From assembly GCA_900550385.1 (NCBI GenBank), contig URRZ01000114.1, positions 1 through 5,347 on the forward strand: a DNA stretch of 5,347 bases, written 5' to 3'. The notes beneath the pieces were generated by a model that searched no databases, was not told the DNA's origin, and saw only the letters and a list, made by a program, of their open reading frames with translations. Origin of the DNA: an uncultured Coriobacteriaceae bacterium. Its GTDB lineage: Bacteria; Actinomycetota; Coriobacteriia; Coriobacteriales; Eggerthellaceae. Below, piece after piece: positions 1 to 5,347 of the stretch (the stretch's first letter is position 1; every line of letters begins with the position of its first letter). Made by a program: the position numbers and the translations under genes.

Positions 1-1
1 C

Positions 2-1894
2 CCGCTGCTCATAGGAGCCGTTCTGCTCATCGTGCGCAACAACGCCGCCCGCAACGTCATCGTCGTGGCGGCTGCGCTGGTCATCGGCTTGGCATCCATC
101 TGGCTCGTCGCCGTCGGCCTCCATGGCGCATCGCCGGTGTACTTCGAAGTCGACCTGCCCTTGATCGACGGCATCTGCTCGCTTGTCGGCGTCGTCGTTG
201 CCGCCATCATCGTCGCCTTCGGCGTCCGCTACAGGAACCCGTTGGCGGTGGCGCTCGCGCTCGTCCAGGTCGCCGGCTCCCTGGTGTTCGAGTTCGGCTT
301 CGCGCACGGCATGGAGGTTCCCTATCCGCTCTACTACGATCAGTTCACGCTGCTCATGGTCTTCATCATCGGCGTCATCGGATCGGCCATCTGCGTCTAC
401 GCCATCGGCTACATGGAGGATTTCCAGGCGCATGAGCCCGAAGGCGCCCTCGATAGGCGCCCGGTGTTCTTCGCGCTGATGTTCATCTTCCTCTCGGCGA
501 TGTTCGTCATCGTGTTCTCGGACCACCTGGTATGGCTCTTCACCGGCTGGGAGGTCACGACGCTGTGCTCGTTCCTGCTCATCGCCTACACGCGCACCGA
601 GGAGGCGGTCCGCAACGCGTTCCGGCAGATCGTGATGAACCTCATCGGCGGCATCTCGTTCCTGGTCGCGCTGTTCGCCTGCTCGCTGACCTTCGGCACG
701 CTCTCCCTTTCCGGGTTCCTGCTGGCCGGCCAGCTCCTCCCGCAGGCGGCGATGCTCGCGGCGGTCGGGTTCGCGCTCGCCGGCATCACCAAGGCGGCGC
801 AGATGCCCTTCCACACCTGGCTTCTGGGCGCCATGGTCGCGCCCACGCCCACCAGCGCGCTGCTCCACTCATCGACCATGGTGAAGGCCGGCGTGTTCCT
901 GCTGGTGAAGATGGCGCCGGTGTTCCTCGCCTGCCCGCTCGTCGGCAGCATGCTGGGGATCATCGGCGGTTTCACGTTCCTGTTCTGCTCGCTGCTCGCG
1001 ATATCCCAGTCCAACGCCAAGCGCGTGCTGGCGTATTCGACCATCGCCAACCTCGGGCTCATCGCCGCATGCGCCGGCGTCGGGACGCCCGAGGCCGTGT
1101 GGGCGGCGATGTTCCTCATCCTGTTCCATGCCATCGCGAAGTCCCTGCTGTTCCTCTGCGTCGGCACCGCGGAGCACCACATCGGCAGCCGCGACATCGA
1201 GGACATGGACCTGCTGTTCGACCGCATGCCCAGCCTCGCGCGCTTCATGATGCTGGGGATCATGTGCATGTTCATCGCGCCGTTCGGCATGCTCATGGCC
1301 AAGTGGGCGACGCTGCAGGCGTTCACCGAGGCGGGGGACATCGTCCTCATCCTCCTGCTGGCGTTCGGTTCCGCCGCGACGTTCATGTTCTGGGCCAAAT
1401 GGCTCGGAAAGCTCTCGGGCATCGCGGGGTCCCCGCGCAACGTCGAGCTGTCCGTTCACACCAGCGAATGGATCCCCATCATGCTGATGGCCGTCCTCAT
1501 CGTCTTGGGGTGCGCGGGCATGCCGCTCATCTCCATTAACCTCGTCGAACCCTATCTGGCGCTTTCGTTCGGGGCGCTGGCCATGCCCATCGGGCTGGAC
1601 AACCTCGTCATCGCTGCGATCGCCGTGGTGGTCATCGCCATCGTCATCTTCGCGGGGCTGGGCCATTCGAGCGCGCGGAAGGTCGACGCCTACCTTTCGG
1701 GCGTCAGCGTGGACAACGCGGCGCGCACGTTCAAGAACTCGATGTCGGGCGTCTCCGAGGCCACCTCGCGCAACCTCTACCTCGGATCCCTGTTCGGGGA
1801 GGAGCGGATCGACCTGTTCGCCACCGTCCTCACCGTCGTGGTCATCCTGTTGGTCTACGTGGCATCCGCCCTCGTCGTAGCGGGCGTTCTGTAG
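2..1894 (+). CDS. echA: Ech-type hydrogenase subunit A, antiporter-like (NuoL/N family) membrane protein, 5' partial
   Basis: This is the large ion-translocating membrane subunit of an energy-converting hydrogenase. The frame is open from base 2 (PLLIGAVLLIV and onward), so the gene begins upstream. The GTG at 32 lies inside a transmembrane helix and is not a credible start. At least 630 residues are present, about full length for NuoL/EchA proteins. Numbering from the codon at 32, the proton-path residues of the family are visible: E174 (TGWEVTT), K254 (TKAAQMPFHTW), H279 and K285 (LLHSSTMVKAG), K330 (NAKRVLAYST), H366 and K370 (HAIAKS) and K424 (MAKWATL). They match E. coli NuoL E144, K229, H254, H338, K342 and K399 at nearly constant offsets. 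Many hydrophobic helices alternate with short loops. A polar stretch at 545-590 precedes a last helix at about 593-618. It leads the operon fragment. A NuoL or MrpA/D homologue of another complex is excluded by the neighbours. Confidence 0.93.
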   Translation, partial: PLLIGAVLLIVRNNAARNVIVVAAALVIGLASIWLVAVGLHGASPVYFEVDLPLIDGICSLVGVVVAAIIVAFGVRYRNPLAVALALVQVAGSLVFEFGFAHGMEVPYPLYYDQFTLLMVFIIGVIGSAICVYAIGYMEDFQAHEPEGALDRRPVFFALMFIFLSAMFVIVFSDHLVWLFTGWEVTTLCSFLLIAYTRTEEAVRNAFRQIVMNLIGGISFLVALFACSLTFGTLSLSGFLLAGQLLPQAAMLAAVGFALAGITKAAQMPFHTWLLGAMVAPTPTSALLHSSTMVKAGVFLLVKMAPVFLACPLVGSMLGIIGGFTFLFCSLLAISQSNAKRVLAYSTIANLGLIAACAGVGTPEAVWAAMFLILFHAIAKSLLFLCVGTAEHHIGSRDIEDMDLLFDRMPSLARFMMLGIMCMFIAPFGMLMAKWATLQAFTEAGDIVLILLLAFGSAATFMFWAKWLGKLSGIAGSPRNVELSVHTSEWIPIMLMAVLIVLGCAGMPLISINLVEPYLALSFGALAMPIGLDNLVIAAIAVVVIAIVIFAGLGHSSARKVDAYLSGVSVDNAARTFKNSMSGVSEATSRNLYLGSLFGEERIDLFATVLTVVVILLVYVASALVVAGVL

Positions 1895-1912
1895 GAAGGG
1901 GCGTGTGTTAGC

Positions 1913-2782
1913 ATGCAGGTTCTCATCACCATCATCGGCTGCATCCTCTTCGCGGTGCTCGCGCCGATCGTCGGCTGCCTGCTGGCCGGGCTCGACCGCA
2001 AGATCTCCGCGCGCATGCAGGGCCGCGTGGGGCCGCCGCTGCTGCAGCCCTACTACGATGTCCGCAAGCTTCTGGAGAAGGACTTCGTCGCGGTGAACTC
2101 CTCGGAAGGGGTCTACATCACCTTCGCGCTCGTGTTCGCCGTGGTCGCCGGCGGCATCTTCTTCACCGGCGGCAACCTCCTGCTGTGCGTGTTCGTCATA
2201 ACGCTCTCCAGCCTGCTGTTCATCGTGGCCGCGTACTGCTCGCGCAGCCCGTACGCGGAGGTCGGCGCCGGCCGCGAGACGCTCCAGGTGATGGCGTACG
2301 AGCCCATGGTCCTGCTGATGGCGGTCGCGTTCTTCCTGGCGTCGGGCAGCTTCGACGTCTCGAGCGTGTTCGACCTCGATGCGCCCGTCGTCGCGTCCAT
2401 CTGGCTGGTCTTCCTAGGCGTCCTGTTCATCCTCACCATCAAGCTGAGGAAGTCCCCGTTCGACCTGTCCTATTCGCACCATGCGCACCAGGAGCTCGTC
2501 AAGGGCGTGACCACCGAGATGAGCGGTCCGACGCTCGCGAAGGTCGAAGTCATGCACTGGTGCGAGAACGTGCTGTTCCTCGGCTGGGTGGGGATGTTCT
2601 TCGTCTGGGGCAACCCCGTCTCCATCGTCTTGGGCGTCGCGGTCGCGCTGGCAGCCTATTTCCTGGAGATCTGGATCGACAACAACTTCGCGCGCGTGAA
2701 ATGGCAGGCGATGCTCGGTTCCGCGTGGGCCGTCGCCTTCATCGCGGGCGGGGCCAACATCGGCATCATGCTGTATCTGTAA
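1913..2782 (+). CDS. echB: Ech-type hydrogenase subunit B, NuoH-like membrane anchor
   Basis: This integral membrane protein, the complex I NuoH (ND1) homologue, anchors the soluble hydrogenase arm and links it to the ion path. It has 289 residues with about eight hydrophobic helices (about 1-25, 66-85, 88-108, 128-145, 158-178, 218-237, 238-255 and 268-289). Family motifs in order: GRVGPPLLQPYYD at 38-50, AGRETLQVMAYEP at 119-131, the loop KSPFDLSYSHHAHQELVKG at 180-198, and TTEMSGP with E202, followed by KVEVMHW with E212. These acidic residues correspond to the charged cavity loops that contact the small and large subunits. DNNFARVKWQAML at 257-269 is the usual C-terminal motif. The ATG at 1913 is preceded by GGAAGGGG (1894-1901) at 11 bases; this site overlaps the echA stop codon, and the gap to echA is 18 bases. 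The length fits the EchB/HycD/CooK family, and the gene neighbourhood selects EchB. Confidence 0.94.
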   Translation: MQVLITIIGCILFAVLAPIVGCLLAGLDRKISARMQGRVGPPLLQPYYDVRKLLEKDFVAVNSSEGVYITFALVFAVVAGGIFFTGGNLLLCVFVITLSSLLFIVAAYCSRSPYAEVGAGRETLQVMAYEPMVLLMAVAFFLASGSFDVSSVFDLDAPVVASIWLVFLGVLFILTIKLRKSPFDLSYSHHAHQELVKGVTTEMSGPTLAKVEVMHWCENVLFLGWVGMFFVWGNPVSIVLGVAVALAAYFLEIWIDNNFARVKWQAMLGSAWAVAFIAGGANIGIMLYL

Positions 2783-2794
2783 AAGGAGCGTGGC

Positions 2795-3238
2795 ATGGCA
2801 TTCGCATCTAAATCACCCTGGGTCATCCATTACGACGCCTCCAGCTGCAACGGCTGCGACATCGAGGTCCTGGCGGCGCTGTGCCCCGGCTACGATGTCG
2901 AGCGCTTCGGCATCATCAACACGGGCAACCCCAAGCACGCCGACATCTTCCTGGTCACCGGCAGCGTGAACGAGCGCAACATCGAAGTCGTCAGGGAGAT
3001 CTACAACCAGATGGTCGAGCCGAAGGTCGTCATCGCGTGCGGCATCTGCGCCTGCACCGGAGGCATCTTCCACGACTGCTACAACGTCATCGGCGGCGTG
3101 GACAAGGCCATCCCCGTCGACGTGTACGCCCCGGGATGCGCCGTAAGGCCCGAGGCCATCATCGATGCCGTGGTGCAGGGCATCGCAATCCTCGACGAGA
3201 AAAGCAAGGCGATGGCCGCTGCCAGGAAGGGGGCATGA
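2795..3238 (+). CDS. echC: Ech-type [NiFe] hydrogenase small subunit (NuoB-like), one [4Fe-4S] cluster
   Basis: This is the electron-transferring small subunit, which holds the proximal [4Fe-4S] cluster next to the Ni-Fe site of EchE. It has 147 residues and no Tat or other signal peptide, so it faces the cytoplasm, unlike uptake hydrogenase small subunits. The cluster ligands are C18 and C21 (SSCNGCDIE), C85 (GICACTGGIF) and C115 (APGCAVRPEA). This is the CxxC...GxCAxxGG...PGC pattern of the NuoB/HycG/EchC family with the other two clusters of group 1 small subunits missing. GGVDKAIPVDVYAPG at 100-114 is also typical. Extra cysteines C30, C82, C87 and C95 occur; several lie in positions common in this subfamily. 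The start ATG has AAGGAG at 2783-2788 with a 6-base spacer, 12 bases after echB. The last four bases overlap the echD start (ATGA). Confidence 0.95.
   Translation: MAFASKSPWVIHYDASSCNGCDIEVLAALCPGYDVERFGIINTGNPKHADIFLVTGSVNERNIEVVREIYNQMVEPKVVIACGICACTGGIFHDCYNVIGGVDKAIPVDVYAPGCAVRPEAIIDAVVQGIAILDEKSKAMAAARKGA
3224..3233 (+). promoter_or_regulatory. Ribosome binding site of echD; start choice unclear
   Basis: The run AGGAAGGGGG lies inside the last codons of echC. It ends 1 base before ATG 3235 (AGGAAGG ends 4 bases before it) and 10 bases before ATG 3244. At echB a near-identical GGAAGGGG sits 11 bases before its ATG, which argues for 3244. The ATGA overlap with the echC stop argues for 3235. 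Both give the same protein apart from three N-terminal residues (MTR). Confidence 0.6.
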
Positions 3239-4002
3239 CGCGCATGTCTCTGAAGACCGATTACAAGCTGGTCTCCATCGAGGGGATCGTCCCCCTTGCG
3301 AAGGAGCGCAAGGCCGACGGGTGGCGGTTCGTCCAGCTGATGGCCGTCAACACCGAAGAGGGGATCGACCTCATCTACACGTACATGAAGGACGGCGTGC
3401 TCCAGAACAACAAAGTCGAGCGCGTGAACAAAGGGGACGTGATCCCCAGCATCACCGGCGAGTTCCTGGCGGCTTTCGTCTTCGAGAACGAGATCCACGA
3501 CCTCTTCGGCGTCGACATCCGCGACATCGCCATCGATTTCGGCGGTAACTTCTACGCGCTCGCCCAAAGCGAGCCGATGACCATCATCTCGCCCGCGCAG
3601 AAGGCGGCGAGGGAGAAGGCGCGCGCCGCCGCAATCGCCAAGGCGGAGCGCGCGAAGAAAGCCGCGGCCGCCAATGCGGCGTTCGTCGTCGACCATCCCT
3701 CGGCTAAGCCGAAGAGGGCCGAAGGCGATCCCATCAAGCCCTCCGAGGCGCCCATCGAGGAGAAGCTCAAGGGCATGGATCCCGAGAAGGTCGCACGCGT
3801 GCGCGCCGCGATGGCAGCCAAGGCGAAGAAGGCGGCGCAAAACGCCGAAGCGCAGCCGTCTTCCAAAGCCGACGAGCTGGAAGAGAAGCTCAAGGGCATG
3901 GATCCCGAGAAAGCGCAGAAGGTCCGCGCCGCCATGGCGGCAAAAGCCGCGCGCGAGGCTGCGGCGTCCGTTGAGGAAACCGGCAAGGAAGAGGGGGAGT
4001 AG
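3235..4002 (+). CDS. echD: Ech-type hydrogenase subunit D (NuoC-like) with Ala/Lys/Glu-rich repeat tail
   Basis: This accessory subunit of the soluble arm is related to NuoC (the 30-kDa subunit of complex I) and has no cofactor of its own. It has 255 residues and no cysteine. Residues about 8-115 form the NuoC/EchD-like domain, with the signature PSITGEFLAAFVFENEIHDLFGVDIRD (start about 71), whose core is E-x-E-I-x-D-L-F-G. The HPDLRR segment of true NuoC is absent, as expected for EchD. Residues 121-255 are a low-complexity tail of about 40 Ala, 21 Lys and 18 Glu in 135 residues. It contains two copies of a unit built on EEKLKGMDPEK...VRAAMAAKA (175-201 and 216-242, 21 of 27 identical). The tail is far longer than the NuoC-like core needs; its function is unknown to me. 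The start at 3235 overlaps the echC stop as ATGA; ATG 3244 (protein MSLKTDY, 252 residues) is a serious alternative. An open frame in this register reaches back inside echC but has no sense there. Confidence 0.88.
   Translation: MTRMSLKTDYKLVSIEGIVPLAKERKADGWRFVQLMAVNTEEGIDLIYTYMKDGVLQNNKVERVNKGDVIPSITGEFLAAFVFENEIHDLFGVDIRDIAIDFGGNFYALAQSEPMTIISPAQKAAREKARAAAIAKAERAKKAAAANAAFVVDHPSAKPKRAEGDPIKPSEAPIEEKLKGMDPEKVARVRAAMAAKAKKAAQNAEAQPSSKADELEEKLKGMDPEKAQKVRAAMAAKAAREAAASVEETGKEEGE
3757..3837 (+). repeat. First copy of the 27-residue unit in the EchD tail
   Basis: This encodes EchD residues 175-201, beginning EEKLKGMDPEK and ending with an Ala/Lys helix-like stretch. It shares a perfect 29-base tract (3760-3788) with the second copy, 123 bases downstream. 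Confidence 0.85.
3880..3960 (+). repeat. Second copy of the 27-residue unit in the EchD tail
   Basis: This encodes EchD residues 216-242, 21 of 27 identical to the first copy. The shared 29-base tract is 3883-3911. After that tract the codons differ even where residues agree, so the duplication is not brand new. Confidence 0.85.
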
Positions 4003-4005
4003 GGC

Positions 4006-5094
4006 ATGGGCAAGGCCACCGTCATCCCGTTCGGCCCGCAGCATCCCGTGCTGCCCGAGCCGCTGCACCTGGACCTCGTCGTCGAGGACGAGAAGGTCAT
4101 CGAAGCCATCCCCCAGATCGGCTTCGTGCACAGGGGCCTGGAGAAGCTCGTCGAGACGCGCGACTACAACCAGTTCATCTACGTCGCCGAGCGCATCTGC
4201 GGCATCTGCGCGTTCGGCCACTCCATGGGTTACGCCGAGACCGTCGAGCGCTTGATGGGCGTCGAGGTCCCCAAGCGGGCCGAGTACCTGCGCGTCATCT
4301 GGCACGAGCTTTCCCGTATCCACTCGCATATCCTGTGGATGGGGCTGGCCGCCGACGCTTTCGGCTTCGAGAGCCTGTTCATGCACTGCTGGCGCCTGCG
4401 CGAGCGCGTGCTGGACATCTTCGAGAAGACGACGGGCGGGCGCGTCATCTTCTCGGTCGTCAAGGTCGGCGGCGTCGTGCGCGACATCGACGAGTCCCAG
4501 TTCGCCGAGATGAAGCGCGTCCTCGAGGGCATCAAGCACGATTACGCCCAGCTGTGCAACGCGTTCCTGAAGGATTCCTCCGTGAAGAACCGCACCGTGG
4601 GCGTCGGCTGCATCAGCCAGGAGGAGGCCGACGCGCTCAGCATGGTGGGCCCCTTCGCCCGCGCCTCCAACCTGAACAACGATGCCCGCTGCCTGGGCAA
4701 CGGCGGCTACGCCGACCTGTCCGATTTCCAGCCGATCCTGGACACCGACGGCGACTGCTATGCGCGTGTCAAGGTCCGCGCGCTGGAGGTGCTGCAATCG
4801 ATGGACATCATCGAGGAGATGATCGCCAAGATCCCGCAGGGCGACATCGCGGTTCCCGTCAAAGGGTCGCCTGCCGCCGGGGCCTACTCCTCCAAGGTCG
4901 GCGAGCCGCCGCGTGGGTTGTGCTACTACGGCGCCCGGGGCAACGGCAGAAAATACCTCGAGCGCTTGCGCATGCGCACTCCGACGTCACAGAACCTCGC
5001 CGGCATGACCAAGGCCCTCGCCGGCTGCGATCTCGCTGATGTGAACATGATCGTCCTCACGATCGACCCCTGCATCAGCTGCACGGAAAGGTGA
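4006..5094 (+). CDS. echE: Ech-type [NiFe] hydrogenase large (catalytic) subunit, NuoD-like
   Basis: This is the catalytic subunit, in which the Ni-Fe(CN)2CO centre interconverts 2H+ + 2e- and H2. It has 362 residues. Both paired cysteine motifs are intact: C65 and C68 in ERICGICAFGHS near the N terminus, and C356 and C359 in DPCISCTER at the very end. Their presence separates this protein from NuoD of respiratory complex I, which has lost them. Other family landmarks are GPQHPVLPEP at 10-19, FVHRGLEKL at 40-48 (R-G-x-E, whose glutamate is implicated in proton transfer), EPPRG at 300-304, and RTPTSQNLAGM at 324-334. The protein ends at R362, three residues after the last cysteine, so there is no C-terminal peptide for a maturation protease to remove. 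The ATG is preceded by GAGGGGGAG (3991-3999) with a 6-base spacer; the gap to echD is 3 bases. HycE-type large subunits are fused to a NuoC domain; here the two are separate, which supports Ech. Confidence 0.97.
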   Translation: MGKATVIPFGPQHPVLPEPLHLDLVVEDEKVIEAIPQIGFVHRGLEKLVETRDYNQFIYVAERICGICAFGHSMGYAETVERLMGVEVPKRAEYLRVIWHELSRIHSHILWMGLAADAFGFESLFMHCWRLRERVLDIFEKTTGGRVIFSVVKVGGVVRDIDESQFAEMKRVLEGIKHDYAQLCNAFLKDSSVKNRTVGVGCISQEEADALSMVGPFARASNLNNDARCLGNGGYADLSDFQPILDTDGDCYARVKVRALEVLQSMDIIEEMIAKIPQGDIAVPVKGSPAAGAYSSKVGEPPRGLCYYGARGNGRKYLERLRMRTPTSQNLAGMTKALAGCDLADVNMIVLTIDPCISCTER

Positions 5095-5097
5095 TCC
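5089..5097 (+). promoter_or_regulatory. Extended Shine-Dalgarno of echF containing the echE stop codon
   Basis: AGGTGATCC matches nine bases of the sequence complementary to the bacterial 16S rRNA 3' end (AAGGAGGTGATCC). Its TGA is the echE stop codon. A ribosome ending echE would release on top of the echF initiation signal, which suggests coupled translation of the catalytic and ferredoxin subunits. The ATG follows 2 bases after this match. Confidence 0.55.
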
Positions 5098-5099
5098 CC

Positions 5100-5347
5100 A
5101 TGGGCAGCTTCAAACTCGGCACCATGACCCTCGGGGGGTTGTTCAAGAAGCCCGAGACGGTCCGCTACCCCTTCGAGAAGAAACCGGCTCCGGAAGGCCT
5201 GAAGGGGCATGTCGTCAACGACGTGGAGACGTGCATCCTCTGCAGCATCTGCGCGCGCCGATGCCCGACCCACGCCATCGAGGTCGACAAGAAATCGCGC
5301 ACCTGGTCCATCAACCGCTTCCAGTGCGTCCAGTGCGGCTCGTGCGG
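5100..5347 (+). CDS. echF: Ech-type hydrogenase subunit F, 2[4Fe-4S] ferredoxin (NuoI-like), 3' partial
   Basis: This iron-sulfur subunit relays electrons between soluble ferredoxin and EchC. The window holds the first 82 codons plus two bases; no stop codon is reached. The N terminus MGSFKLGTMTLGGLFKKPET followed by VRYPFEKKPAPEGLKG is the usual lead-in of NuoI/HycF/EchF proteins (LFxKPxTxxYPF) and supports the ATG at 5100 over the internal ATG at 5124. The first cluster motif is complete: C45, C48, C51 and C55 in CILCSICARRCPTHAIEVD. The second begins with C76, C79 and C82 in CVQCGSC; its fourth cysteine would lie just outside the window. The residue after the second cysteine of the first motif is Ser rather than the common Gly. 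The gene lies 5 bases after echE. In CooMKLXUH the ferredoxin gene sits between the small subunit and NuoC-like genes, so the position after echE favours Ech. Confidence 0.93.
   Translation, partial: MGSFKLGTMTLGGLFKKPETVRYPFEKKPAPEGLKGHVVNDVETCILCSICARRCPTHAIEVDKKSRTWSINRFQCVQCGSC

Noticed and set aside
32..34. GTG at 32 as the start of echA
   Set aside because: The frame is open to the left edge, and the residues before it form part of a hydrophobic helix, so the true start lies upstream of the window.
586..1440. Minus-strand open frame of 284 codons opposite echA
   Set aside because: It is a by-product of GC-rich coding sequence on the other strand, without a recognisable family motif; echA is clearly real here.
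1895..1912. Possible promoter or regulatory element between echA and echB
   Set aside because: The gap is only 18 bases and is accounted for by a ribosome binding site and spacer; no -35/-10 pair or hairpin is visible.
2881..3234. Upstream extension of the echD frame to base 2881
   Set aside because: This part overlaps echC in another frame and encodes an Arg/His-rich sequence without family similarity; the NuoC-like homology begins after 3235.
3079..4797. A 572-codon open frame on the minus strand spanning echC, echD and echE
   Set aside because: It lies antisense to three well-recognised genes, and its composition (Leu/Asp/Val/His/Gly-rich) is what reversed GC-rich codons give. I see no recognisable motif, and the sense-strand genes explain every base.
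2..5347. NADH:quinone oxidoreductase (complex I, nuo) operon
   Set aside because: The NuoD-like protein keeps both CxxC pairs of the Ni-Fe site, and the order L-H-B-C-D-I with these short subunits matches ech, not nuo.

Overview
The window is one tightly packed + strand operon fragment for a six-subunit, energy-converting membrane-bound [NiFe] hydrogenase of the Ech type (group 4). The order is echA (5' end outside the window), echB, echC, echD, echE, echF (3' end outside the window). The genes are separated by +18, +12, -4, +3 and +5 bases. There is no gene-free stretch longer than 18 bases, and I see no promoter, terminator, RNA gene, mobile element or CRISPR array.

Layout: bases 1-1894 encode the large antiporter-like membrane subunit (NuoL/N family). 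Bases 1913-2782 encode the NuoH-like membrane anchor. Bases 2795-3238 encode the NuoB-like small subunit with one [4Fe-4S] site. Bases 3235-4002 encode a NuoC-like subunit with a long Ala/Lys/Glu-rich C-terminal tail containing a duplicated unit. Bases 4006-5094 encode the NuoD-like catalytic subunit with all four Ni-Fe cysteines. Bases 5100-5347 encode the start of a two-cluster ferredoxin subunit.

How they work together (family knowledge applied to these sequences): reduced ferredoxin passes electrons through EchF (two [4Fe-4S] clusters) and EchC (proximal cluster) to the Ni-Fe site in EchE, where protons are reduced to H2, or the reverse. EchA and EchB carry the membrane proton (or Na+) path and couple the reaction to an ion gradient. 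EchD helps hold the soluble arm together. The conserved charged and histidine residues of the antiporter-like subunit are present, so the complex looks competent for ion translocation.

Organism: by eye the DNA is GC-rich (low-to-mid 60s percent), with strong preference for G/C in third codon positions and good AGGAGG-like ribosome binding sites, so this is a bacterium. An anaerobe of the Coriobacteriia/Eggerthellaceae kind would fit, but that is a low-confidence impression. Other GC-rich anaerobes, such as sulfate reducers, cannot be excluded from this window alone.

Nothing here amounts to a new system. The most unusual element is the repeat-bearing C-terminal extension of EchD. The catalytic subunit also ends exactly at the position where other [NiFe] hydrogenases are proteolytically trimmed.
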